Shown piece by piece: positions 8,696 to 16,555 of a stretch of DNA of 64,000 nt. Positions within the stretch are counted from its first letter, which is position 1; the number at the start of each line of letters is the position of its first letter. The notes under the pieces were generated by a model that did no database searches, had not been told where the DNA came from, and worked only from the letters and a program-made list of their open reading frames with translations. Location: assembly GCF_019049245.1 (NCBI RefSeq), contig NZ_JAGMUK010000183.1, forward strand, positions 62,001-126,000, read 5' to 3'. The position numbers and the translations under genes were made by a program. The stretch comes from Streptomyces sp. AC555_RSS877. GTDB lineage: Bacteria > Actinomycetota > Actinomycetes > Streptomycetales > Streptomycetaceae.

Positions 8696-9960
8696 ACGCG
8701 TACGACCGTGACACGGAGCGCACGTTCGCCGCGCTGCCTCCCGCGCGCGTAAGGGGCTTCGCGCAGACGTGGTGGGGTTTGGCCTGGCTCAAGGCCCTGG
8801 AGGACACGGCACTGGACTCGGCGCAGGTGAAGGCGGGGCGCCGACTCGCGCGCGCGGGAGCCGTCGGCGCGGTGTCTGTGCGCCCGGGACGCATCATCGC
8901 GGTGGTACAGGACAGCGACGGCACCGCACACCGGGCCGACGTGCTGCTGGCGGAGCTGTCGGACGAGCAGTGGGAGCGCTTCCTCGACATGGCCGTCGAG
9001 CGTGCCGGGCACGTGGCGGCGCTGCTGGACCGCGACATGCCGCCCCACCTGGTCGAGGACGCGGCTGCGGCCGGCATCGAACTGCTGCCGGGCGTCGGCG
9101 ATCTGGAGCCGGAGTGCGACTGCGACGCCTGGGACCACTGCGGACACACCGCGGCCCTGTGCCACCAGGTGGCGCGCCTGCTGGACGAGGATCCCTTCGT
9201 GCTGCTGCTGATGCGGGGCCGTTCCGAACGCGCCCTGCTGGACGCCCTCCAGAAGCGCAGCGCCGCGCCCGCCACGGTGGTCGCCGAACCGGCGGGCGTG
9301 GATGCCGCGCAGGCGTACGCCGCCGGGGAAGTCCTGCCGCCGCTGCCCGCTCCGCCCGGACTGCCCGAGGAGCCGGGCGTGCCGTCGGCCCTGGACACCG
9401 AGACCCCGCCCGCGCCCGGGATCGATCCGGCGGCCCTGGAGTTCCTGGCCGCCCGGACGGCAGTGGAGGCCCACCGCCTGCTCGGCGAGGCTCTACGGAC
9501 CGGTCCCGGATCGCCTGTCGTCCAAGCGGAGCTGACGACGGCTCAAGATGCCGTCCGCCTCGCTGCGGGCGCCCCCGCCAAGGCCGTTCTGGACCGGCTG
9601 GCCGACGGGTCGGGACGCGGCCGGGAGCAGCTGGCCCTGGCCGTGCGGGCCTGGGGGCACGGGGGCCCTGCCGCGCTGGCGGTGTGCGAGGAGGAGTGGA
9701 CCGTGGAAGGCGAAACGCTCGCACGCGTGCGTGCCGCCCTGGACTCGGCCTGGGACGAGGACGAACGGCCGACGCTGCGGGCGCAGGCCAACCGGTGGAC
9801 GGTCGTCGACGCGCCCAGCCAGGTGCGTCTGGGGCGCGACGGCCGTTGGTGGCCGTATCGGAAGGAGGGCGGTCGCTGGGTGCCCGTCGGCGGGGCCGCC
9901 CAGGATCCCGCGACCGCGCTGGCTTCGGCGGAGGACGGCCCCGAGGAGGAAACCTCCTGA
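8692..9960 (+). CDS. SWIM zinc-finger protein partnered with SNF2 helicase
   Basis: 422 residues starting inside the helicase stop (ATGA). The SWIM zinc motif is visible as CDCDAWDHCGHTAALCH (~res 140-156), fitting CxCx(n)CxH. The N-terminal FAQTWWGLAWLKALED is conserved in bacterial SWIM partners of SNF2 helicases. The C-terminal half is Ala-rich and helical, ending in a domain (RWTVVDAPSQVRLGRDGRWWPYRKEGGRWVPVGG) that looks like a small beta unit repeated in these proteins. SWIM domains bind nucleic acid or protein. The helicase-SWIM operon is widespread in actinobacteria, so a joint complex is the natural inference. A Glu-rich tail ends the protein. Confidence 0.92.
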   Translation: MNAYDRDTERTFAALPPARVRGFAQTWWGLAWLKALEDTALDSAQVKAGRRLARAGAVGAVSVRPGRIIAVVQDSDGTAHRADVLLAELSDEQWERFLDMAVERAGHVAALLDRDMPPHLVEDAAAAGIELLPGVGDLEPECDCDAWDHCGHTAALCHQVARLLDEDPFVLLLMRGRSERALLDALQKRSAAPATVVAEPAGVDAAQAYAAGEVLPPLPAPPGLPEEPGVPSALDTETPPAPGIDPAALEFLAARTAVEAHRLLGEALRTGPGSPVVQAELTTAQDAVRLAAGAPAKAVLDRLADGSGRGREQLALAVRAWGHGGPAALAVCEEEWTVEGETLARVRAALDSAWDEDERPTLRAQANRWTVVDAPSQVRLGRDGRWWPYRKEGGRWVPVGGAAQDPATALASAEDGPEEETS

Positions 9961-9991
9961 GCGAGATGGAGGGCGTCGCGCGCGTGAGCCC

Positions 9992-10020
9992 ACGGCCCGC
10001 TCGCCCTCCGGTCGGGCCGT
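9992..10020. terminator. Inverted repeat between convergent genes
   Basis: Perfect 8-bp arms ACGGCCCG (9992-9999) and CGGGCCGT (10013-10020) with a 13-nt loop. They lie between the SWIM gene end and the 3' end of the minus-strand membrane protein. There is no U-tract, as is usual for Streptomyces. Confidence 0.45.
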
Positions 10021-10124
10021 CCGTGCGGCCAGCACACGGCGCCCGACGTCGGTCCGCGGAGCCGCCGGTCTGCGGCGGGCGTCCATCTGCGGTGACGTCG
10101 GTGCGCGGCTGGCGCGGATTCCGG

Positions 10125-10631
10125 CTAGGGAAGGACGTCGCCGAGTGACGGGATCAGCGATTCGAAGTCGCTGGGGAAGTCGCTCGGCAGCTCGGTGGGG
10201 AACTGCGAGGGCAGATCGGTCGGCAGACTGCTGGGCAGCTCGGTCGGGAGACTGAAGGACGGCGAGGCGGCGCCGCTCGTGCCCGCGCTGCTCTCGGGGG
10301 GTGCCTTCTCGTCCGGCGAGTCACTGTTGCCCGACGCCATGAGGACCACCGCGGCGACGGCCACCGCGGCCGCGATCACGGCCAGGATGACGAACAACGG
10401 GTTTCGGCGTCTTGCCGGGCCGCCGGACGGCCCGCCCGGTGCGCCGGTGGGAGTCATCGGCTGGGTCGACGAGAAACCACCGTGTGAGGAGCCCTCGTAC
10501 GAAGCCGAACCTCCGTACGGGGTCGGTCCATTGTGGCCGAAGCCTTCGGGAGGCGGTCCGAAACCGTCGCCCGGAGGCGGCGTGTCACCCGGTGGCCCGG
10601 GCGGCTGAGGCGGTACGGGCGGCATGGCCAT
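10125..10631 (-). CDS. Pro-rich membrane protein with a repetitive LPTxLPS tail
   Basis: 168 residues from ATG 10631 (a second ATG at 10625 gives MPPVPPQPPG). The cytoplasmic N-terminus (~100 residues) is Pro/Gly-rich and disordered, with PPQPPGPPGDTPPPGDGFG. One membrane span follows (NPLFVILAVIAAAVAVAAVVLMA). The short external tail contains a near-repeat of seven or eight residues: LPTELPSS, LPTDLPSQ, FPTELPSD, FPSDFESL. This layout resembles actinobacterial DUF4190/DUF4352-type anchors, with a disordered inside arm and a small outside arm. The acidic Pro-repeat tail may sit in the cell wall. No catalytic motif is present. Downstream it converges on the SWIM gene. Confidence 0.75.
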   Translation of the reverse strand: MAMPPVPPQPPGPPGDTPPPGDGFGPPPEGFGHNGPTPYGGSASYEGSSHGGFSSTQPMTPTGAPGGPSGGPARRRNPLFVILAVIAAAVAVAAVVLMASGNSDSPDEKAPPESSAGTSGAASPSFSLPTELPSSLPTDLPSQFPTELPSDFPSDFESLIPSLGDVLP

Positions 10632-10740
10632 AGCGACCAGAGTCGCCTCGAAGCGGTCACGGGCGCGAGCCCCGCGCGGAAGTTGATGCGGCCCCATGCC
10701 CTGGACCGCATGATTCCGGAACATTCCGCGCGGGATCGCT

Positions 10741-10825
10741 CAGAAGCCGAGGCCACTCAGAAACCGAGGTCACTGAGACCCCGAGGTCACTCGGATGCCG
10801 AGCACCCTCAGAAACCGAGGCACGC
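10741..10825. repeat. Five imperfect 17-bp tandem repeats
   Basis: Units begin at 10741, 10758, 10775, 10792 and 10809, consensus CAGAAACCGAGGTCACT; units 2 and 3 differ at 3 positions and unit 4 is most diverged. They fill most of the space between the membrane-protein start and the xylA stop codon at 10834. Their role is unknown; a multi-site protein-binding region or slippage product is possible. Confidence 0.8.
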
Positions 10826-10833
10826 GCGTGCGG

Positions 10834-12000
10834 TCAGCCGCGCGCCCCCAGCAGGTGGTCCATCGCCAGCTGGTCGAGCCGCTCGAAGCCCATGCCGCGC
10901 GCGGCGGCCGACTCCACGTCGAAGTCCTCGAAGGCGCCGCGGTCGGCGAGAAGGGACTTCAGGCCGTCGGCCGCGGTGGGCTGGGCCAGCTCGTCCAGAC
11001 GCGAGGTGCGCAGGGCCTCCTGGACCTCCGGGTCGGCACGGAAGGCGGCCGCGCGGTCCTTGAGGATGAGGTAGTTGCGCATGCAGCCCGCGGCCGACGC
11101 CCACACGCCGTCGAGGTCCTCGGTCCGCGGCGGCTTGAAGTCGAAGTGCAGGGGGCCGTCGTAACCGGCGTTCTCCAGGAGGTCGACCAGCCAGAAGGCT
11201 GCACGCAGGTCGCCGCCGCCGAAGCGCAGGTCCTGGTCGTACTTGATGCCGGACTGCCCGTTGAGGTCGATGTGGAAGAGCTTGCCCGCCCACAGGGCCT
11301 GCGCGATGCCGTGCGGGAAGTTCAGGCCGGCCATCTGCTCGTGGCCCACCTCCGGGTTGACGCCGTACAGCTCGGGACGCTCAAGGCGCTCGATGAACGC
11401 CAGCGCGTGGCCGACCGTGGGCAGCAGGATGTCGCCGCGCGGCTCGTTCGGCTTGGGCTCGATGGCGAAGCGCAGGTCGTAACCCTGCTCGGTCACGTAC
11501 TCACCGAGGAGGTCGAAGCCCTCCTTCATGCGGTCCAGCGCGACGCGTACGTCCTTGGCGGCGCCGGACTCGGCACCCTCGCGCCCGCCCCAGGCGACGT
11601 AGGTCTTGGCGCCCAGCTCGGCCGCCAGGTCGATGTTCCGGATCGTCTTGCGCAGGGCGTAGCGGCGTACGTCGCGGTCGTTCGCGGTGAACGCGCCGTC
11701 CTTGAAGACGGGGTGCGTGAAGAGGTTGGTGGTGGCCATCGGCACCTTCATGCCGGTCGCGTCGAGGGCCTCCCGGAAGCGCTTGATGTGCGCCTCGCGC
11801 TCGGTGTCCGAGGACCCGAAGGGGATCAGGTCGTCGTCGTGGAAGGTCACGCCGTGTGCGCCGAGCTCGGCCAGGCGCTGCACCGTCTCGACCGGGTCGA
11901 GGGCACGCCGCGTGGCGTCGCCGAACGGGTCCCTTCCCTGCCAGCCGACGGTCCACAGGCCGAAGGTGAACCTGTCCTCAGGGGTGGGCTGGTAGTTCAT
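10834..12000 (-). CDS. xylA: Xylose isomerase
   Basis: 388 residues, the exact length of Streptomyces class I xylose (glucose) isomerases. The start reads MNYQPTPEDRFTFGLWTVGW. The catalytic His lies in GVTFHDDDLIPFG (~res 54). The metal-site Glu and adjacent Lys lie in RFAIEPKPNEPRGD (~res 177-190), and further metal ligands in GVNPEVGHEQMAGLNF and LFHIDLNGQSGIKYDQDLRFG. The enzyme interconverts D-xylose and D-xylulose in the cytoplasm and is a (TIM-barrel) tetramer with two Mg/Co/Mn ions. It is divergent from xylB, with the shared control region at 12001-12117, and probably repressed by the ROK protein encoded after xylB. Confidence 0.98.
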   Translation of the reverse strand: MNYQPTPEDRFTFGLWTVGWQGRDPFGDATRRALDPVETVQRLAELGAHGVTFHDDDLIPFGSSDTEREAHIKRFREALDATGMKVPMATTNLFTHPVFKDGAFTANDRDVRRYALRKTIRNIDLAAELGAKTYVAWGGREGAESGAAKDVRVALDRMKEGFDLLGEYVTEQGYDLRFAIEPKPNEPRGDILLPTVGHALAFIERLERPELYGVNPEVGHEQMAGLNFPHGIAQALWAGKLFHIDLNGQSGIKYDQDLRFGGGDLRAAFWLVDLLENAGYDGPLHFDFKPPRTEDLDGVWASAAGCMRNYLILKDRAAAFRADPEVQEALRTSRLDELAQPTAADGLKSLLADRGAFEDFDVESAAARGMGFERLDQLAMDHLLGARG

Positions 12001-12117
12001 GCCGCGGCTCCTTGCGTGCTGAGACTATTTCGTCATGGCCGTTTACAAATTAGTATGCGAACGCATCTCTGGGAAGACAGACCCCGCAGAGCCGCGGAAA
12101 AATTTAGGGAGAGCCCG
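12001..12117. promoter_or_regulatory. Divergent xylA-xylB control region with operator-like palindrome
   Basis: The 117-bp gap is locally AT-rich (GTTTACAAATTAGTATGCG), unlike its surroundings. It contains the inverted repeat ATGCG-AA-CGCAT at 12055-12066. A ROK repressor is encoded just downstream of xylB, so this is the expected place for its operator; binding itself is inferred. Confidence 0.55.
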
Positions 12118-13563
12118 ATGTCAGCAGCCGAGGGTCCGCTCGTCGTCGGCGTGGACACGTCCACGCAGTCCACGAAGGCGCTGGTCGTCGACGTGGCGAC
12201 CGGACAGGTCGTCGCGAGCGGTCAGGCGCCGCACACCGTGTCCTCCGGGGCGGGACGCGAGAGCGACCCGCGTCAGTGGTGGGACGCCCTGTGCGAGGCC
12301 CTGCGTCAGTGCGGGGACGCGGCGCGCGAGGCGGCCGCGGTGTCCATCGGCGGACAGCAGCACGGGCTCGTCACGCTCGACGCGCAGGGCGAGCCGGTCC
12401 GCCCGGCCCTGCTGTGGAACGACGTGCGCTCGGCGCCCCAGGCCCGGCGACTGACCGAGGAGCTGGGCGGCGCGAAGTTCTGGGCCGAGCGCACCGGCTC
12501 CGTGCCGGCCGCGTCCTTCACGGTGACGAAGTGGGCGTGGCTGGCCGAACACGAGCCGGAGGCGGTCCGGGCGACCAAGGCCGTACGCCTCCCCCACGAC
12601 TACCTCACCGAGCGCCTCACGGGGCAGGGCACGACCGACCGCGGCGACGTCTCCGGGACCGGCTGGTGGGCCTCGGGCACGGAGTCGTACGACCAGGAGA
12701 TCCTCGCCCACGTGGGGCTCGACCCCGCCCTGCTGCCCCGGGTGGTCCGGCCCGGTGAAGTGGCCGGCACCGTGCGCGACCGCCACGACCTGCCGTTCTC
12801 CAGGGGCACCCTGGTGGCTCCCGGCACCGGCGACAACGCGGCCGCCGCGCTCGGCCTGGGCCTGCGGCCCGGTACGCCGGTGATGAGCCTGGGCACCTCG
12901 GGCACGGTGTACGCCGTGTCGAAGCGCCGCCCCGCGGACCCGACCGGCACCGTGGCGGGCTTCGCCGACGCCCACGGCGACTGGCTGCCGTTGGCCTGCA
13001 CCCTGAACTGCACCCTCGCCGTGGACCGTGTCGCGGCCCTGCTGGGGCTGGACCGCGAGGCCGTCGAACCCACCACCGGCGTCACCCTCCTCCCGTACCT
13101 GGACGGCGAGCGGACCCCCGCACTGCCGAACGCCTCGGGACTGCTGCACGGGCTGCGCCACGACACGACCGGCGGACAGCTGCTGCAGGCCGCGTACGAC
13201 GGAGCCGTGCACTCGTTGCTCGGCGCGCTCGACCTGGTCCTCGACGAGGACGCGGACCGCTCGGCCCCGCTGCTGCTGATCGGCGGCGGCGCCCGGGGCA
13301 CGGCCTGGCAGAACACCGTACGGCGGCTGTCCGGGCGCCCGGTGCAGGTGCCCGAGGCCAAGGAGCTGGTGGCGCTCGGCGCGGCGGCTCAGGCGGCCGG
13401 CCTGCTGACCGGCGAGGACCCGGCCGCGGTCGCCCGGCGCTGGAACACGGCCGCCGGGCCGGTGCTGGAGGCCGTCGAGCGTGACGAGGCGACGCTGGCC
13501 AGGATCGCCGGGGTACTCTCCGACGCGGCGCCGCTGCTGGAGCGGGGGACGGGAGACCACTGA
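12118..13563 (+). CDS. xylB: Xylulokinase
   Basis: 481 residues from ATG 12118, after the purine-rich GGGAGAGCCCG site. It is a FGGY carbohydrate kinase. The N-terminal phosphate-binding loop reads GVDTSTQSTKALVVD (~res 11-25). The substrate-side motif is SIGGQQHGLVTLD (~res 78-90). The central GTGDNAAAALGLGL and LGTSGTVYAVS precede the C-terminal ATP-binding GGGARGTAWQ (~res 384). It phosphorylates D-xylulose to xylulose-5-phosphate for the pentose phosphate pathway, the step after XylA. The gene is divergent from xylA and 96 bp ahead of the ROK regulator, which may be cotranscribed. Confidence 0.96.
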   Translation: MSAAEGPLVVGVDTSTQSTKALVVDVATGQVVASGQAPHTVSSGAGRESDPRQWWDALCEALRQCGDAAREAAAVSIGGQQHGLVTLDAQGEPVRPALLWNDVRSAPQARRLTEELGGAKFWAERTGSVPAASFTVTKWAWLAEHEPEAVRATKAVRLPHDYLTERLTGQGTTDRGDVSGTGWWASGTESYDQEILAHVGLDPALLPRVVRPGEVAGTVRDRHDLPFSRGTLVAPGTGDNAAAALGLGLRPGTPVMSLGTSGTVYAVSKRRPADPTGTVAGFADAHGDWLPLACTLNCTLAVDRVAALLGLDREAVEPTTGVTLLPYLDGERTPALPNASGLLHGLRHDTTGGQLLQAAYDGAVHSLLGALDLVLDEDADRSAPLLLIGGGARGTAWQNTVRRLSGRPVQVPEAKELVALGAAAQAAGLLTGEDPAAVARRWNTAAGPVLEAVERDEATLARIAGVLSDAAPLLERGTGDH

Positions 13564-13659
13564 GGGCGCCCCTGTGGCTGGCGGGCACCCTTCTCGTGAC
13601 CATCGGCCGCCCCACCTGCGGGTGACCGTCGAACACACCGACCAAGGACGGACGGAGGC

Positions 13660-14868
13660 ATGACCGCACCGCCGCACGAGGCCCACCCGGCCGGTCCCGG
13701 CCGTGCCCTGCCCGACACCCAGCAGGGCATGCGCCGCCGCAACCTCGCCCGGGTGATGCACACCGTCAGCGCCGAGGGGCCGCTGTCCCGTGCCGCCGTC
13801 GCCTCCCGCATCGGTCTGACCCGCGCCGCGGTGTCGACCCTCGTCGACGAGCTCATACGCTCCGGACTGCTGGAGGAGCTGGGCCCCGAGCGGCCCGGCC
13901 GGGTGGGCCGGCCTGGATCGGCACTCGCCGTCAGCGGGCACGGTCCCGCCGGGATCGGCGCCGAGATCGGCGTCGACCACCTCGCGGTCTGCGCGGTCGA
14001 CCTGCGCGGTCAGGTGCGGTCCAGGGCCGTGCGGTACGGCGCGAACCGCGGCCGCGCCCCCGGTCCCGTGATCGAGGAGCTCGCCGGGCTGGTCCGCGCG
14101 GTGGTCGGGGAGGCGGAGCGCGAGGGGCTGTGGCCCGCGGGGCTCGCCGTGGCCGTGCCCGGGCTGGTGGCGCGCGACGCCCGCACCGTCGTACGGGCCC
14201 CGAACCTCGACTGGCACGACACGGACCTCGGCGCCCTGCTGCCGTCCGCCTTCCCGCTGGCCGTCGGCAACGAGGCAAACTTCGGTGCGCTGGCCGAACT
14301 CTGGCTCGGTGACGGCACCCCGCGCGACTTCCTGCACGTGTCGGCGGAGATCGGCATCGGCGCGGCGGTCGTGGTGGACGGACGGCTGCTGCACGGAACG
14401 CGCGGATTCGCGGGCGAGCTGGGGCATGTGCCGGTACGGCCGGACGGGCCGGACTGTCCGTGCGGCGGGCGGGGGTGTCTGGAGCAGTACGCCGGCGAGG
14501 AGGCGGTGCTGCGGGCGGCCGGTCTGGAGCCGGGCGAGGACCGCGTCGGGCTGCTCGCGGGGCGCGCCGCGGACGGTGACGAGAACGTACGGCGTGCGCT
14601 GCGCGACGCGGGAGAGGCGCTCGGTATCGCGCTGACCGGGGCGGTCAACCTGCTGGATCCGGTGGGCGTCGTGCTCGGCGGTGCGCTGGCCGGGCTCGCG
14701 CCGTGGCTGCTGCCGTCCCTGCGGGAGGAGCTGGCCCGGCGCACGGCGGGGCCGGCGTGCCCGGTGTCCGTGTCCCGGCTGGGTTCCGAGGGACCGTTGC
14801 TGGGGGCCGCGCACTCGGTGGTGCGGGGGGTCCTCGACGACCCGGCAGGCGTCGCCGAACGGGCGTGA
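13660..14868 (+). CDS. ROK-family transcriptional repressor of xylose genes
   Basis: 402 residues from ATG 13660, behind GGACGGAGGC. The N-terminal winged helix-turn-helix (~res 23-78) reads GMRRRNLARVMHTV, then RAAVASRIGLTRAAVSTLVDELIRSGLL. The ROK sugar-binding/kinase-like fold follows: GIGAEIGVDHLAVCAVDL, LAVAVPGLV, NEANFGALAEL, and the zinc-binding CPCGGRGCLEQY signature (~res 266-277). The usual Asp of the ATP loop is degenerate, as in regulators of this family that bind but do not phosphorylate sugar. Position next to xylB and divergent xylA makes a XylR role likely, with xylose or xylulose as inducer. DNA binding at 12055-12066 is my inference. Confidence 0.9.
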   Translation: MTAPPHEAHPAGPGRALPDTQQGMRRRNLARVMHTVSAEGPLSRAAVASRIGLTRAAVSTLVDELIRSGLLEELGPERPGRVGRPGSALAVSGHGPAGIGAEIGVDHLAVCAVDLRGQVRSRAVRYGANRGRAPGPVIEELAGLVRAVVGEAEREGLWPAGLAVAVPGLVARDARTVVRAPNLDWHDTDLGALLPSAFPLAVGNEANFGALAELWLGDGTPRDFLHVSAEIGIGAAVVVDGRLLHGTRGFAGELGHVPVRPDGPDCPCGGRGCLEQYAGEEAVLRAAGLEPGEDRVGLLAGRAADGDENVRRALRDAGEALGIALTGAVNLLDPVGVVLGGALAGLAPWLLPSLREELARRTAGPACPVSVSRLGSEGPLLGAAHSVVRGVLDDPAGVAERA

Positions 14869-15098
14869 TTCCCTGCCGACTCCACCCCCCAAGCGGGTGA
14901 GGAGGTTTTCCACCATCGCGCCCTCGTCCACAGAAACACCGTGTGCGCCTCTGCTCAACCGGCAAGCCCCGTACGGTGATTCGCGAGAGGTGCGGCCTTC
15001 GTGTCACGTCGCCGGCGGGCGTCTGCCCCGGAGCGGCGGGGCCGCCTTTCGGATGAGCGCGGTCGAAACGGTTGTCCGGACGGGCACCCGGCGTGACG

Positions 15099-16406
15099 AT
15101 GTCCCCGAGCGCATCGCCCTTCAGGGAGGCCGGTTTGAGCGATCCCTGGGTGGCCCTCGAGCCGGGGGCCGACCCCGCCGAGCGCGTGCGGATGCTGCGG
15201 CGCGCGCATGAGACGTTCACCGAGGCGGGCAGGGTGCCGCGGCCGGTGCGATCGGTGGTGGCCGACTCGTGGCGGCGTTCCGCGCGGGCCGGCGTCGGGC
15301 CCGACGGCACCGCGAGCGTGGAACTCATGGACGGGGACCTCGGCGCCTACCGAGCCGAGCATCCGCTGGCGCGGGTGATGCCGCTGTTCCGTGAGTTGCT
15401 GGGCACGTTCGCCTCCGACGGCGAGCACCTGCTCGCGGTGTGCGACGCGCACGGCAGGCTGCTGTGGGTGGAGGGCCATCCGGCCACTCGCGCACAGGCT
15501 GAAGGGATGAACTTCGTGCCGGGTGCCCGGTGGGCCGAGACGGCGGTCGGCACGAACGCGCCGGGTACGGCGGTCGCCGTCGACCGGCCGGTGCAGGTGT
15601 TCGCGGCCGAGCACTTCATCCGTCGGGTGCAGCCCTGGACGTGCGCGGCGGCGCCGGTGCACGATCCCCGTTCCGGGCGGGTGCTCGGTGCGGTGGACAT
15701 CACCGGCGGGGACGGGCTCGCACATCCGCACAGCCTGGGTTTCGTGCAGGCCGTCGCGCGGGCCGCCGAGTCCCACCTGGCGCTGTTCGCACCCGAGGGG
15801 CCCGCCACCGACCTGGCCGAGCTGACCGCGCTGGGCCGCGACGAGGCGCTGTTGCACACCGCCGGCCGCACGATCAGGCTCAGCCGTCGGCACAGCGAGA
15901 TCGTGGTGCTGCTGGCCCGCCATCCCGAGGGCCTGACCGGCGACGAGCTGCTGTGCGCGCTGTACGAGGACGAGTCGGTGACGCCGGTGACGCTGCGCGC
16001 CGAGTTGGCGCGGCTGCGCCGGGTGCTCGGCCCCGGCCTGCTCGCGTCACGGCCGTACCGGCTCACCGTGCCGGTCGAGTCCGATGTCGCGGTGCTGGAG
16101 CGGCGGTTGGAGACCGGTGCCGTCACGGCGGCGGCGACCGCGTATCCGGGCCCGCTGCTGCCGGGCTCCCAGGCCCCGTCGGTGGTCAGGCTCAGGCGTC
16201 GTCTCGCCGACGGACTGCGTACGGCGCTGGTCGCCCGCCGCGATCCCGACCTGTTGGCGGACTGGGCCCACGCCCCCTGGGGCGAGGACGACCTCGACGT
16301 ATGGCAGGCACTCGCCGCGGTCCGGCCGACGGCGACGATCCGGGCCCGCCTCACCGGGCTCGAGTCGGAGCTGGCGGCGCCGACGGCACGCTCGTCAGGG
16401 CGCTGA
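15099..16406 (+). CDS. GAF-domain transcriptional regulator (AcoR-like head, winged-helix tail)
   Basis: 435 residues from ATG 15099; a TTG at 15072 is possible. Residues ~40-240 match the N-terminal sensory part of AcoR-type activators: RPVRSVVADSWRRSARAGVGP, then a GAF domain with GMNFVPGARWAETAVGTNAPGTA and the VQPWTCAAAPVHDP motif. AcoR proteins normally continue into a sigma-54 AAA domain. This one instead has an OmpR/SARP-like winged helix (RRHSEIVVLLARHPEGLTGDELL, TLRAELARLRRVLGP, ~res 265-320). The gene precedes an aldehyde dehydrogenase by 149 bp on the same strand, a common actinobacterial pair, so it probably controls that gene in response to an alcohol or aldehyde. Confidence 0.85.
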   Translation: MSPSASPFREAGLSDPWVALEPGADPAERVRMLRRAHETFTEAGRVPRPVRSVVADSWRRSARAGVGPDGTASVELMDGDLGAYRAEHPLARVMPLFRELLGTFASDGEHLLAVCDAHGRLLWVEGHPATRAQAEGMNFVPGARWAETAVGTNAPGTAVAVDRPVQVFAAEHFIRRVQPWTCAAAPVHDPRSGRVLGAVDITGGDGLAHPHSLGFVQAVARAAESHLALFAPEGPATDLAELTALGRDEALLHTAGRTIRLSRRHSEIVVLLARHPEGLTGDELLCALYEDESVTPVTLRAELARLRRVLGPGLLASRPYRLTVPVESDVAVLERRLETGAVTAAATAYPGPLLPGSQAPSVVRLRRRLADGLRTALVARRDPDLLADWAHAPWGEDDLDVWQALAAVRPTATIRARLTGLESELAAPTARSSGR

Positions 16407-16555
16407 CCGAGGCCTCGTCGGCTGCCGGTGCCACGGCCGACCGCGCCCCCGTACCCGACCCCTGGTGCACGCAACGTACCTGCAACCTCGCGCTCTCTAA
16501 CCTCGCGCCGAGAGCTGCCCAACGGCGGGCAGCGCTTCTGAAGGAGGCCGACAGC

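Noticed and set aside
10795..12117. Possible N-terminal extension of xylB by ~440 residues
   Set aside because: The extension is the antisense of xylA. XylB starts properly at 12118 with a ribosome site and family-typical N-terminus.
12121..14958. 945-codon minus-strand frame over xylB and the ROK gene
   Set aside because: Pure shadow of two well-supported plus-strand genes; composition is Arg/Gly/Gln/Val-rich with no recognisable domain.
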